A DNA stretch of 64,000 bases from an uncultured Bacteroidia bacterium (GCA_902785065.1 CACZXH010000005.1:124001-188000), one strand, 5' to 3'; positions 27,156-35,522 are shown, counted from the stretch's first letter. The notes: generated from the sequence alone by a model not told the origin. Numbers and translations are program-made.

Positions 27156-28598
27156 TCAGGCGATGACGCCGCTGCCGATGAGTTCGTCGGCCGTGTAGAA
27201 AACCGCGAACTGGCCGGGGGAAATGCCGCGCTGGGGGGCGTCGAAGAGGACGTACAGCCCACCGGGGCGCATCAGCAGCGTCGCGCCCTGGAGGGGCTGA
27301 CGGTAGCGGATGCGGACGCGGCAGCGGAGAAGGCCGCCTTCGACGAGCGCGAGGTCCGGACGGAGCCAGTGGATCTCGGCCGGGTCGATGCGGAGGCAGA
27401 ACCGGCTGAGCCCCTTGTGGTCGTGGCCTTCGCCTACATAGACCGTGTTGGTCTCAGTGTCCGTGTCGATGACGAAGACGGGCTCCGCATGACCGCCCAC
27501 ACCGAGGCCTTTGCGCTGGCCGATCGTGTAGAACTGCGCTCCTTCGTGCAGGCCGACGATGGCGCCGTAGGGATTGGCCTTCAGGCGGGTCTTCTTGATA
27601 TGCTTCTTGCCGCTGCGGTAGGTTTCATACTCGAAACAGATGTCGTAATGGAGCGGCGTGGCAAGACGCTGGAGCTCTTCGTCCGTGAGCGCGGCGGCTT
27701 TGTCCAGGTCGAAAGGGCTTTCGCCCAGGGGCTTGCCGTCCGAAGTCAGGACCTTCTCCTCCGGGGCATAGCGGACGGTGCGGTCCAGTGCGACGCCATC
27801 GCGGAGCAGCCCGTCCAGGACGTGTTGCTGCCACTGGTACAGCGTGTCATCGGCATACCATGCGTCGTAGACTTCAATGATGTCGCCTTCCACGGAACGG
27901 AGTTTCTGTTTCAGGAAGGTGGGAAGGTCCACTTTGCCCACGAAGCAGATGCCTTGGGAGTCCTTCTTCTCCGCCGAAGGGAGGTCCGCCTCCTTGGCGA
28001 TACGCCGCACTTCCGGCTTGGCAATGTCGCCGATGGGGAAAAGCGCCTTCCGGAGCTGTGCCTGGGTGAGCTGGCACAGGAAATAGGACTGGTCCTTGTT
28101 CGGATCCGCCCCTTCCAGCAGGCGGAAGAGGGGCTCGCCGTCCGCGGTGAGAACCGGCATCCCGGCAGCGTCCAGGACGGGTTCCTTCCGGCAGTAGTGG
28201 CCGGTGGCGACATAGTCGGCCCCGTATTTTTCCGCGACGGCGAGGAAGGCGTCGAACTTGATTTCCCGGTTGCACAGGACATCCGGGTTCGGGGTGCGCC
28301 CCTTCGCGTATTCGTCGAACATATAGTCCACCACGCGCTGGCGGTACTGCCTGGACAGGTCCACGAAATAGAACGGAATGCCGATCTTGCGGGCGACGAG
28401 TTCCGCCACGAACCGGTCCTCCTCCCACTCGCAGTCGCCGTGGAGGGTGGCGTCGGCCTCGTGCCAGTTCTGCATGAACATGGCGAAGACGTCGTAGCCC
28501 TGCTCCTTCAGGAGGAGGGCCGCGACGGAGGAGTCCACGCCGCCGGACAGGCCGACGCAGACTTTGATTTTGCCGTTTTCAGGACCGGAAACTGCCAT
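27156..28598 (-). CDS. mnmA: tRNA 2-thiouridine(34) synthase MnmA, with a central insertion
   Basis: 480 residues; the family is usually near 360-380. The PP-loop GLSGGVDSSVAALLL is near the N terminus, the nucleophilic Cys is in TPNPDVLCNREIKF, ATGHY follows, and the second catalytic Cys is in SQGICFVGKVDL. MnmA thiolates U34 of Lys, Glu and Gln tRNAs. Between EGDIIEVYDAWY and the conserved FYTIGQRKGLG are about 95 extra residues rather than the usual short connector (typically G..VG.H.G), which accounts for the extra length. The gene is divergent from cdd. Confidence 0.9.
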   Translation of the reverse strand: MAVSGPENGKIKVCVGLSGGVDSSVAALLLKEQGYDVFAMFMQNWHEADATLHGDCEWEEDRFVAELVARKIGIPFYFVDLSRQYRQRVVDYMFDEYAKGRTPNPDVLCNREIKFDAFLAVAEKYGADYVATGHYCRKEPVLDAAGMPVLTADGEPLFRLLEGADPNKDQSYFLCQLTQAQLRKALFPIGDIAKPEVRRIAKEADLPSAEKKDSQGICFVGKVDLPTFLKQKLRSVEGDIIEVYDAWYADDTLYQWQQHVLDGLLRDGVALDRTVRYAPEEKVLTSDGKPLGESPFDLDKAAALTDEELQRLATPLHYDICFEYETYRSGKKHIKKTRLKANPYGAIVGLHEGAQFYTIGQRKGLGVGGHAEPVFVIDTDTETNTVYVGEGHDHKGLSRFCLRIDPAEIHWLRPDLALVEGGLLRCRVRIRYRQPLQGATLLMRPGGLYVLFDAPQRGISPGQFAVFYTADELIGSGVIA

Positions 28599-28617
28599 TT
28601 GGTGCGATTTTCACCTG

Positions 28618-28625
28618 CAAAAGTA
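28618..28625 (-). promoter_or_regulatory. -7 promoter element of mnmA
   Basis: TACTTTTG on the minus strand, 19 bases upstream of the mnmA ATG, in the 62-bp divergent gap with cdd. Confidence 0.5.
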
Positions 28626-28646
28626 ATGATTTTCAAAAATATTTCC

Positions 28647-28654
28647 TATTTTTG
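28647..28654 (+). promoter_or_regulatory. -7 promoter element of cdd
   Basis: TATTTTTG ends 6 bases before the cdd ATG at 28661, predicting a leaderless transcript. Confidence 0.5.
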
Positions 28655-28660
28655 AGAACT

Positions 28661-29143
28661 ATGACCGACAGACGCATTACCATCGATTACACCGAGTATT
28701 CCACCCCCGACGAGATGGAACCGCAGGACCGGGAACTGGTCGCCGCCGCCCTCCGGGCCCGGACCGGCTCTTATTCTCCCTACTCCAAGTTCCGCGTGGG
28801 CGCCGCCCTCCGCCTGGTGGACGGAACCATCGTCCTGGGCGCCAACCAGGAGAATGTCGCCTATCCCTCCGGCCTCTGTGCGGAGCGCACCGCCATGTTC
28901 GCCGCCGGCGCGAACCATCCCGGCGTGGCCTTCGACACGCTGGCCATCGTGGGTGCGAACGGGGACGACGTATGTGAACTGCCGGCCGCGCCCTGCGGCG
29001 GATGCCGCCAGGTGATGGCCGAGTACCAGCGCCTGTACGGGCACCCGCTGAAGGTCATCCTCATCGGCACGCACGCCATTTATAAGTTCGCCAAGGTGGA
29101 TGACCTGCTGCCCCTGATCTTCGACAGTTTGAACGTGGAATAA
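28661..29143 (+). CDS. cdd: Cytidine deaminase
   Basis: 160 residues with the zinc-dependent cytidine/deoxycytidine deaminase motifs: SYSPYSKFRVGAAL, the catalytic GLCAERTAMFAA (Cys ligand and Glu proton shuttle), and the second zinc motif APCGGCRQVM. It deaminates cytidine to uridine in pyrimidine salvage. I start at the ATG at 28661; an in-frame TTG at 28652 falls inside the -7 element. Confidence 0.93.
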   Translation: MTDRRITIDYTEYSTPDEMEPQDRELVAAALRARTGSYSPYSKFRVGAALRLVDGTIVLGANQENVAYPSGLCAERTAMFAAGANHPGVAFDTLAIVGANGDDVCELPAAPCGGCRQVMAEYQRLYGHPLKVILIGTHAIYKFAKVDDLLPLIFDSLNVE

Positions 29144-29144
29144 T

Positions 29145-29174
29145 TTGGTAGTCGCGGAAAAATGACTACCTTTG
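29145..29174 (+). promoter_or_regulatory. Promoter of the SRP RNA gene
   Basis: A -33 TTG (29145-29147) is 19 bases from the -7 element TACCTTTG (29167-29174). Transcription would start at about 29179-29181, where the RNA's 5' arm begins. Confidence 0.8.
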
Positions 29175-29178
29175 CAAC

Positions 29179-29275
29179 GGGAAAGTCTTACACGACCAGC
29201 TCCCTCTGAACTCCCCCAGGGCAGGAATGCAGCAAGGGTAGGAGGTCGTAGCGGTGCGATGTAATCAGCTTTCCC
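29179..29275 (+). ncRNA. ffs: Signal recognition particle RNA (4.5S-like, Bacteroidota type)
   Basis: GGGAAAG at the 5' end (29179-29185) pairs with CTTTCCC (29269-29275). The apical SRP54-binding loop reads AGGGCAGGAATGCAGCAAGG (29218-29237), the Bacteroidota form of the universally conserved GGAA/AGCA tetraloop and symmetric loop. With Ffh the RNA targets nascent membrane proteins. The 3' terminal 16 bases are duplicated in tandem just before the T-run. Confidence 0.85.
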
Positions 29276-29294
29276 TTTAATCAGCTTTCCCTTT
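29263..29294 (+). repeat. 16-bp tandem duplication at the SRP RNA 3' end
   Basis: AATCAGCTTTCCCTTT occurs twice back to back (29263-29278 and 29279-29294) and runs into TTT. Either copy of CTTTCCC could pair with the 5' GGGAAAG arm. Confidence 0.85.
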
Positions 29295-29308
29295 TTTCGT
29301 ATCCGACC

Positions 29309-30502
29309 ATGAGCATCGCCGTCTATACCATCACGTCCGGCCTCCACGACGAGGCCTCCGTCACTCGTCTGTCCGACGCGTTCCTCCAGGGCGTCTTTCC
29401 GGAGGGGGATTTCGTATTCCGCGGGGCCGATTTTTCCGATTTCGGCACGCATACCCTGGACCTGATCTACGTCCGCACCGGCGGGGCGGAGGGCATTTTC
29501 AAGGCCCTGTTGCCGGAGATGCTGGCCCGCGGTACCGAGCGGTACTACCTTCTGACCTCCGGTAAGAGCAATTCCCTGGCCGCGTCGCTGGAAATCCTTT
29601 CCTACCTGCGCCAGCAGGGGCTCAAAGGCGAAGTCCTGCACGGCTCCGACGCCTATGTCGCGCGGCGGATCCAGGTGCTGGCCACGGTGCAGGAAGCCCG
29701 CGCCCGCCTGAAGGACATGCGCATCGGTGTCGTTGGCCAGCCTTCCGACTGGCTCATCGCCAGCCAGGCGGACCCGATGGCGGTATTGGACAAGCTCGGC
29801 GTCCGGATGGAGGAAGTGCCCATGGAAGAGCTCCTGGTGGAGATCGGCAAGGTCGACGGCGCGCCTGCTCCGGCCGACGAGCCGATGGCATCGGAGGTCC
29901 GGGCGGCCTATCCCGGCGCCGTCAAGATCTACCGGGCCCTGAAGGCCCTCGTGGAGCGGCACCGGCTGGATGCCTTCACGCTCCGCTGCTTTGACCTCCT
30001 TACCACCGTGGGTAATACCGGCTGCCTGGCCTTGTCCTGCTTCAACTCGGAGGACGTTCCCGTCAGTTGCGAAGGCGACGTCCCGGCGCTTCTGTCAATG
30101 ATGATTGCCCACGCCCTCACCGGCGTCTCCGGCTTCCAGGCGAATCCGGCGCAGATTGATGTGGAAACCGGCCGCATCCTTTTCGCGCACTGCACCATCC
30201 CGTTCAACATGGTGGAGAACTGGCAGTTCGACACGCACTTCGAATCCGGCATCGGCGTAGGCATCCACGGCGTGTTCCCGGAGGGTCCGGTGACCGTGTT
30301 CAAGGTCTCCGGCGACCTCAAGCGTCACTTCGTTGCGGAAGGGGAACTCATTGGCAATCAGTACGAACAGAATCTCTGCCGCACGCAGGTCGTGCTCCAG
30401 CTCAAGCCCGAGGACGCCCGTTATTTCCTGACAGATCCCATCGGCAACCACCACATTATCGTGCCGGGCCGGTGCAAGGAACTGTTCGAGGAACTGCTAT
30501 AA
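29309..30502 (+). CDS. L-fucose/L-arabinose isomerase-like protein
   Basis: 397 residues with the fold of L-fucose/L-arabinose isomerases. A Rossmann-like N-terminal part ends with RIGVVGQPSDWLIASQ, and the C-terminal part has LSCFNSEDVPVSCEGDVPALLSMM, as in FucI-like proteins, with Glu in CEGD and His in FAHCTIP as probable metal or substrate contacts. It is shorter than true FucI (about 590 residues). No fucose operon surrounds it, so the sugar is unknown. Its stop abuts that of the convergent DUF4249 gene. Confidence 0.8.
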   Translation: MSIAVYTITSGLHDEASVTRLSDAFLQGVFPEGDFVFRGADFSDFGTHTLDLIYVRTGGAEGIFKALLPEMLARGTERYYLLTSGKSNSLAASLEILSYLRQQGLKGEVLHGSDAYVARRIQVLATVQEARARLKDMRIGVVGQPSDWLIASQADPMAVLDKLGVRMEEVPMEELLVEIGKVDGAPAPADEPMASEVRAAYPGAVKIYRALKALVERHRLDAFTLRCFDLLTTVGNTGCLALSCFNSEDVPVSCEGDVPALLSMMIAHALTGVSGFQANPAQIDVETGRILFAHCTIPFNMVENWQFDTHFESGIGVGIHGVFPEGPVTVFKVSGDLKRHFVAEGELIGNQYEQNLCRTQVVLQLKPEDARYFLTDPIGNHHIIVPGRCKELFEELL

Positions 30503-31378
30503 GAAGGGGAGCATCCGCTTGAAATACGGCCGGAAAGGGTCTTCTATCTCGACGCTCGCGCGGGCGACGGGGCACACCGCGAAGTAGCCCAGCACGTGCT
30601 CGCCGCGGATGTTGGTGGGCACGTTCGCCGGCTGGGGCGTAAAGAGCGGGATGGAGACGCTGTTCATCGTCAGGGACAGGAGATAGTCATAGTATCCCTT
30701 GTCCAGAGTCCAGATTTCCAAGGTGATCTCGTCGCCCCGCTCCAGGTATTTGTAACAGTCACCGTACTGCTTCCGCAGGATTTCGGACTGCATCAGCGCC
30801 GTGATCGGGAAGCCTTTCACGTCGTTGTGGTTGAAGAATTTGTCGTCGGAGACCAAGGCCATCGAGAAAGGCTGGTAGTTGCCGTTCACGGCGTGCGTGA
30901 GCAGGTAATAGCTGTCGATGTCCTTCTCCAATCCCCACACGCCCACCGTCCACAGGCTGTCGGAATCCATCGTCATCCCGCCGGCGAAGAGGTAGTCGAT
31001 GGCGTCCATCCGGAAGCCGGCCTCGGGCATCTCGGCCTCAGCCTCGTACGCGTCGCCGTCCGGGAGCCGGATCCGGAGTTTGTATTCTACGCCGGGTTCG
31101 CAGGCATAACCTTCAGGAGCCGTATAGATACCAGGCTCTTTCTCGTTGAATGTCACGTCATTGACCTTCACCGACGCCCCCCTTACCATCGGCTGGGATT
31201 CGGTGTGGAAGTAGGAGATGGTCCGGGAGAGGACAATCTGCTGGGGGTCTTCGGGCCGGTCGGTGAGGGTGGCCTCGACCGCCAGATAGTCATGGTAGTC
31301 CGACCGCGAGCGGAGGTCGACCTTCTCCGTGCAGGCGCACAGGATGAATGCGAGGAGGGGGAGCAGGTACTTTCTCAT
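30497..31378 (-). CDS. DUF4249 lipoprotein, TonB-receptor partner
   Basis: 293 residues with a lipoprotein signal ending LCAC (Cys16) and the DUF4249 layout: YHDYLAVEATLTDRPEDPQQIVLSRT, GASVKVNDVTF, YKLRIRLPDGDAYEAEAEMP, and a C-terminal RGEHVLGYFAVC. DUF4249 proteins of Bacteroidota usually sit directly downstream of a TonB-dependent receptor, as here (3 bp gap), and are thought to be its surface partner, much as SusD is for SusC. Ligand unknown. Confidence 0.85.
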   Translation of the reverse strand: MRKYLLPLLAFILCACTEKVDLRSRSDYHDYLAVEATLTDRPEDPQQIVLSRTISYFHTESQPMVRGASVKVNDVTFNEKEPGIYTAPEGYACEPGVEYKLRIRLPDGDAYEAEAEMPEAGFRMDAIDYLFAGGMTMDSDSLWTVGVWGLEKDIDSYYLLTHAVNGNYQPFSMALVSDDKFFNHNDVKGFPITALMQSEILRKQYGDCYKYLERGDEITLEIWTLDKGYYDYLLSLTMNSVSIPLFTPQPANVPTNIRGEHVLGYFAVCPVARASVEIEDPFRPYFKRMLPFL

Positions 31379-31381
31379 GGG

Positions 31382-33742
31382 TCAGAACTGGATGTTGCAG
31401 GACAGGGAAGGGATGGCGGTGAAGAGATAGACCTTCGCCGACTGCGCTTCCTCGTCCTTCTTGCTGTAGGTGAAGGCGATGGACCAGGCATTGTGCCGGG
31501 CATAGGCGTTGTACACCGAGAGATTCCATTCGGCGGACCAGCGCTTCCCGGCTGCGCGCCGCTTGGTGCGGTAGGTCAGGGACAGGTCCATCCGGTGGTA
31601 GTCCGGGAGCCGGTCCTCGTTGCGGCTCGAATAGACGGGCACCCAGCGGTCCATGTAGTTGAACCGGCCCACGGGATAGGTGGTGGGGGAGCCGCTGTAG
31701 AAGACCCATTCGGTGGAGGCGGACCACCGCTTGGAGAAGTCGTAGGTGAGGACGAAGTTCACCGCGTGCTCGTGGTTCAGCGGGGAAGGATAGGGCTTGC
31801 CGCCGTTCAGTTCCGGAATGTCGTACCAGGCCCGGGACCAGGTGTAGGCCAGCCAACCGTTCCATCGGGCGAAATCGTACTTGAGCATGAGTTCGGCGCC
31901 GTAGGACCAGGATTTCCCGAAGCGGAGGAGGCCTTCGCGGTCCGGATCGGCCAGGACGAGGCCGGGGTTGTCCACGAAATCCATGGTGTTCCGGTTGTTC
32001 TTGTAGAAGCCTTCCAGGGAAAGCTGGAGCGCCTCGCCCGACAGGAGGGCGTTCAGGCCCAGCGAGAACTGGTCCGAGCGTTGCGGCTTCACGTTGGGGG
32101 AGGCCGTGAACCAGGCGTCCACCGGGCTGCCGGTGATGCTGATGCGCGACTGCTGGAGATACTGGAAGGACCGAACCCAGGCCCCCTTGATGGAGAAATC
32201 GTCCGTGAAGGGGAGCGACGCGGAAATGCGCGGCTCGAGGCCGGAGAAAGTGGCGATGGCCTTGCCCTTCTCCACCTGCTCCGACCGGACCAGCTTGTGC
32301 GTTTCCGGGTCGAAGTACTTCTGCTCGGTGGGGCCGAGGGCGGTGAAGGTGGCGAAACGGAGACCGTAGCGGAGGGTCATCGGTCCGATCTTCTGCTCGT
32401 TCTGCAGGTAGGCGGCCGGCTGGAAGGCGAAGTTCTCGGGAATGGCGACTTCCTTGACCATGGACTCGTCGTTCCGGGGTTTCGTGTTGCCGGGGACGAC
32501 CCCGTACCAAGCGGCCTGGAGGCCCGCTTTGAGGGTGTTGTTCCCGTTGATGTACCAGGTCCAGGCGGCCTTGACGCCGCTCTCGCGGATTTCCTGCCGG
32601 GTGTCGAAGTCGGCGCTGTCCATTTCCGTGCCGATGTCGTTGCGGTACAGGGAGTTATAGAGGACGAGGTCGGAGGTGAGCTTGGGCGAGTACTGGTGGT
32701 TCCACCGCAGCGACTGGGTGTGGTTCGCAAAACCGAACACCATTTCCGTGAGGTTGAACTCCTTCATGCTGAAGCCGAACACGTCCTTGCCGCTGAAGGC
32801 GCTCAGGTATACACGGTCCTTTTCGCCGGCGATCCAGCTGAGTTTTCCGTTCAGGTCGTAGAAGTACATTTGCGTCCGGTCCGGCAGTTTGGCGCCGATG
32901 ACCGGGAGCAGCAGGTCCATGTAGGTCCGCCGCCCGGCGAGCATGAATGAAAACTTGCCCGGGACAATGGGCCCTTCCAGGAACAGCTTGGACGTGATCA
33001 GGCCGAAGGACGCGTTCCCACCGAAAGTGCGGTTGTTGCCATCCTTGGTGGAAATGTCCAGCACCGAGGAGATACGGCCGCCGTAGGAGGCGGGGAAATC
33101 GCCCTTGTAGAGGTCTGCGCCGCGGATGGCGTCGCCGTTGAACATGGACAGGAAGCCCAGGAAATGGCCGCAGTTGTAGACGGGGGCGCCGTCGATGAGG
33201 ATCAGGTTCTGGTCGATGCCGCCGCCCCGGACGCTGAAGCCGGTGGAGCCCTCGCTCGGGGTCTGGACGCCCGGCATCATCTGGATGACGCGGATGATGT
33301 CGTTCTCACCCATGAGGGTAGGCATTTTCTTGACCAGGGCCGCATCGACCCGTTCCAGGCCCATTTGCGGAAGCTTGATCTCCTCCCGCTTGGAGCGCGA
33401 GAAGATGGTGGCGGCTTCCAGCTCGCTCCGGTCGAGCTTCAGGTTGAAATCCTGCTTGGCCGCTTTCGTGAGTTCCAGCGCGGTCTCTTCCGTCTCGTAG
33501 CCGAAGTATGAGCAGTAAACGGTGTGTTTTCCTGCGGGAACGTGCAGCGAGTAGAAGCCGACGGCATCGGCGGCCACGCCCGTCTTCCGGTCTTCCAGGA
33601 AGACGACCGCCTGTGGGAGCGGTTCCCCGCTCTCCGCGTCGCGGACGTAGCCAGACAGGACGACCGTCCGGGGCTGGGCCAGTCCCGTCAGGGACATGAG
33701 CGCCAGGAGGGCCGATCCGAGGATGCGCCGGATGGAAATCAT
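31382..33742 (-). CDS. TonB-dependent receptor with carboxypeptidase-like N-terminal domain
   Basis: 786 residues: signal peptide (to about residue 22), a carboxypeptidase-regulatory-like beta domain (28-105), a TonB plug with GSTGFSVRGGGIDQNLILIDGAP and SVLDISTKDGN, then a barrel ending PSLSCNIQF with a terminal Phe. The substrate is unknown. Its ATG overlaps the stop of the upstream flavoprotein gene (ATGA), and DUF4249 follows, so the three genes look co-expressed. Confidence 0.92.
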   Translation of the reverse strand: MISIRRILGSALLALMSLTGLAQPRTVVLSGYVRDAESGEPLPQAVVFLEDRKTGVAADAVGFYSLHVPAGKHTVYCSYFGYETEETALELTKAAKQDFNLKLDRSELEAATIFSRSKREEIKLPQMGLERVDAALVKKMPTLMGENDIIRVIQMMPGVQTPSEGSTGFSVRGGGIDQNLILIDGAPVYNCGHFLGFLSMFNGDAIRGADLYKGDFPASYGGRISSVLDISTKDGNNRTFGGNASFGLITSKLFLEGPIVPGKFSFMLAGRRTYMDLLLPVIGAKLPDRTQMYFYDLNGKLSWIAGEKDRVYLSAFSGKDVFGFSMKEFNLTEMVFGFANHTQSLRWNHQYSPKLTSDLVLYNSLYRNDIGTEMDSADFDTRQEIRESGVKAAWTWYINGNNTLKAGLQAAWYGVVPGNTKPRNDESMVKEVAIPENFAFQPAAYLQNEQKIGPMTLRYGLRFATFTALGPTEQKYFDPETHKLVRSEQVEKGKAIATFSGLEPRISASLPFTDDFSIKGAWVRSFQYLQQSRISITGSPVDAWFTASPNVKPQRSDQFSLGLNALLSGEALQLSLEGFYKNNRNTMDFVDNPGLVLADPDREGLLRFGKSWSYGAELMLKYDFARWNGWLAYTWSRAWYDIPELNGGKPYPSPLNHEHAVNFVLTYDFSKRWSASTEWVFYSGSPTTYPVGRFNYMDRWVPVYSSRNEDRLPDYHRMDLSLTYRTKRRAAGKRWSAEWNLSVYNAYARHNAWSIAFTYSKKDEEAQSAKVYLFTAIPSLSCNIQF

Positions 33743-35235
33743 TTGTCTGTCAAGGCCTTGGCGGCAGACTGACCGGCCAGATAGCCGGTAGAGAAGGCGA
33801 GCTGGAGGTTGTAGCCGCCGGTGTCGGCGTCCATGTCCAGCACCTCGCCGCAGAAATACAGTCCGGGCTGCTTCTTGGACTCGAGCGTCTTCGCGACGAC
33901 CTCGCCCGTGGCGATGCCGCCCGCGGTGACGACGCTGCGCTCAAAGCCCACGAAGCCGGCGATGTCCATCCGCCAGTCCTTCATGCGGGCCGCGAGCGTG
34001 TCCACGCTCACCTTGGAATTGGTCTTCAGGAACGCCAGCGTGAGGTTCCACGGCATGAGCTTGCCCAGCATGATGCGGAACAGGCGCTGGAAACTCTGGC
34101 CCTGGGAACGCTCGTCGTGGATGACTTCCTCCCACTTCTGGTGGATGTCCTCATTCAGTTTCTCCAACTCCACGGCGGGTTTGAGGTCGATGGAAACGCT
34201 CACTTTCTGGCCGTTGTTGAGGGCGTTCACCGCCTTGCGGCTTACCATGAAGCCGAGCGGGCCTTCCAGGCCGCCGTCGGTAAACTCAATGTCGCCGAAC
34301 TCGCTCTGGACCTCTTCGCCGTTGATGAAGAGGGTGAGCTGGACATTCTCCAGGTTGTTTCCGTTGAAGAGTTCACCGACCTCGGACAGGGGCTTGATGC
34401 GCTCGATGTGCTTTTCGAACTTGGGATACCATTCCGGCAGGGGCGTGATCTTGCGTTCCTTCGTCTTGCCGTAAACGGTGCGGCCGCGGAAGGCCTGCTT
34501 GATTTCTCCCGCGAGGGCGCTCTGCTCCGTCTTGTAGCCCTCGGGGACGAGGGCGGTCAGGGACGGATAGCAAGGCTCGACGCTGTGGCCGAGTTCCTCG
34601 GCCCACATGTAGCCGTCGCCGGTGGAGCCAGTGCCCGGATAAGACAGGCCGCCGGTGGCGATAATGAGCTTCGAGCAGGTGTATTCCTCAGTTTCGATCT
34701 TGGTTTCAACCTTGAACTGGGGTTTCTTGCGCGGGTCGTCGCTCGGGATGCGGCGCTCTTTGGTGATTGTTTTCACAGTGTCCAGGCTCCAGCCGCGGGC
34801 CGTCTTGTCTACGGTCTTGACCTCGCAGCCCGTGACGACCTTCACGCCCGCGAGCGTGCACGCCCTGAGGAGGGTATCGACCACGTCGCCTGCCATGTGG
34901 GACTCGGGGAAGGCGCGGTCACCGCGCTCCACGACACTCCGGAGGCCGTTGGCCTTGAACAGCTCGATGAGTTTTTCCGGGGTGAGGTTGTGCCACGCGG
35001 GGCTGACGAAATTGGTGTCGGTACGGACATGGTCCGAGAAGTCGCCCCACTCCTTGACGTTGGTGAAATTGCACCGGCCCTTGCCGGTGATCATCACCTT
35101 CCGGCCTGCCTTGGGCATCTTCTCCAGCACGGTCACGGTTTCTCCGCTGCCCGTCTGCGCCAGCACTTCCGCGGCTCCGAGGGCCGCCACCAGGCCGGAG
35201 GCTCCTCCTCCGATCACAATGATATCCGATTTCAT
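33739..35235 (-). CDS. HI0933/BaiN-like NAD(P)/FAD-dependent oxidoreductase
   Basis: 498 residues. N-terminal FAD motif IVIGGGASGLVAAL, then EKMPKAGRKVMITGKGRCNFTN, the hallmark of the HI0933 (YhiN/BaiN) flavoprotein family, IIATGGLSYPGTGSTGDGYMWAEELGH, and the C-terminal YFCGEVLDMDADTGGYNLQLAFSTGYLAG. The physiological substrate is unknown for most members. It is translationally coupled to the TonB receptor. Paired AACA-N4-TGTT palindromes lie upstream of its -7 element. Confidence 0.9.
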   Translation of the reverse strand: MKSDIIVIGGGASGLVAALGAAEVLAQTGSGETVTVLEKMPKAGRKVMITGKGRCNFTNVKEWGDFSDHVRTDTNFVSPAWHNLTPEKLIELFKANGLRSVVERGDRAFPESHMAGDVVDTLLRACTLAGVKVVTGCEVKTVDKTARGWSLDTVKTITKERRIPSDDPRKKPQFKVETKIETEEYTCSKLIIATGGLSYPGTGSTGDGYMWAEELGHSVEPCYPSLTALVPEGYKTEQSALAGEIKQAFRGRTVYGKTKERKITPLPEWYPKFEKHIERIKPLSEVGELFNGNNLENVQLTLFINGEEVQSEFGDIEFTDGGLEGPLGFMVSRKAVNALNNGQKVSVSIDLKPAVELEKLNEDIHQKWEEVIHDERSQGQSFQRLFRIMLGKLMPWNLTLAFLKTNSKVSVDTLAARMKDWRMDIAGFVGFERSVVTAGGIATGEVVAKTLESKKQPGLYFCGEVLDMDADTGGYNLQLAFSTGYLAGQSAAKALTDK

Positions 35236-35255
35236 AGACTTGACAAAGATTTCGG

Positions 35256-35263
35256 CAAAGGTA
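35256..35263 (-). promoter_or_regulatory. -7 element of the flavoprotein - TonB receptor operon
   Basis: TACCTTTG on the minus strand, 21 bases upstream of the flavoprotein ATG at 35235. No good -33 TTG. Confidence 0.5.
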
Positions 35264-35321
35264 CTACTTTTTTGCGAGATAACGGACGGATATCGCCCAT
35301 TTGCCAGGCATTCTGGACTAT

Positions 35322-35354
35322 AACAAAAATGTTATTACTATTAACAATATTGTT
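35322..35354. promoter_or_regulatory. Paired palindromes, candidate operator
   Basis: AACAAAAATGTT (35322-35333) and AACAATATTGTT (35343-35354) are two 12-bp AACA-N4-TGTT inverted repeats exactly 21 bp apart, two helical turns. They sit in an AT-rich island 59-98 bp upstream of the flavoprotein operon -7 element. The 287-bp gap 35236-35522 otherwise holds only that -7 element, a hairpin repeat and the tRNA-Thr terminator. Confidence 0.4.
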
Positions 35355-35405
35355 TTATATGCTAATAAACATAACTTTAGCTGCTAATAGAATTGCTCAA
35401 GAGAA

Positions 35406-35475
35406 AGACTACCTTCGGAGGCCTTCGGCCGACATGGGGGTGTTTGAGGGGGCGGAGCCCCTTCAATCAAGACGA
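35406..35475. repeat. GC-rich hairpin repeat-like element
   Basis: A GC-rich block in an AT-rich gap. It has a GGCC-TTC-GGCC mini-hairpin, then TGGGGGTGTTTGAGGGGG and a GGGGC-GGA-GCCCC hairpin. It has no coding potential and differs sharply from its flank. No second copy was seen in this window. Confidence 0.4.
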
Positions 35476-35488
35476 CAGTAAGTGGCAC

Positions 35489-35521
35489 AAAAAAAGCCCG
35501 GAAGCAATTCCGGACTTTTTT
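35489..35521 (-). terminator. Rho-independent terminator of tRNA-Thr
   Basis: Directly downstream of the tRNA on the minus strand: AAAAAAGTCCGGAA and TTCCGGGCTTTTTT pair (one G-U) around TTGC, ending in a T-run. Confidence 0.85.
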
Positions 35522-35522
35522 G

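Noticed and set aside
35478-35488. Partial repeat of the tRNA-Thr 5' end (AGTGGCA) as an integration att scar
   Set aside because: Only about 8 bases match, no integrase gene is present, and the sequence lies beside the terminator; chance is enough.
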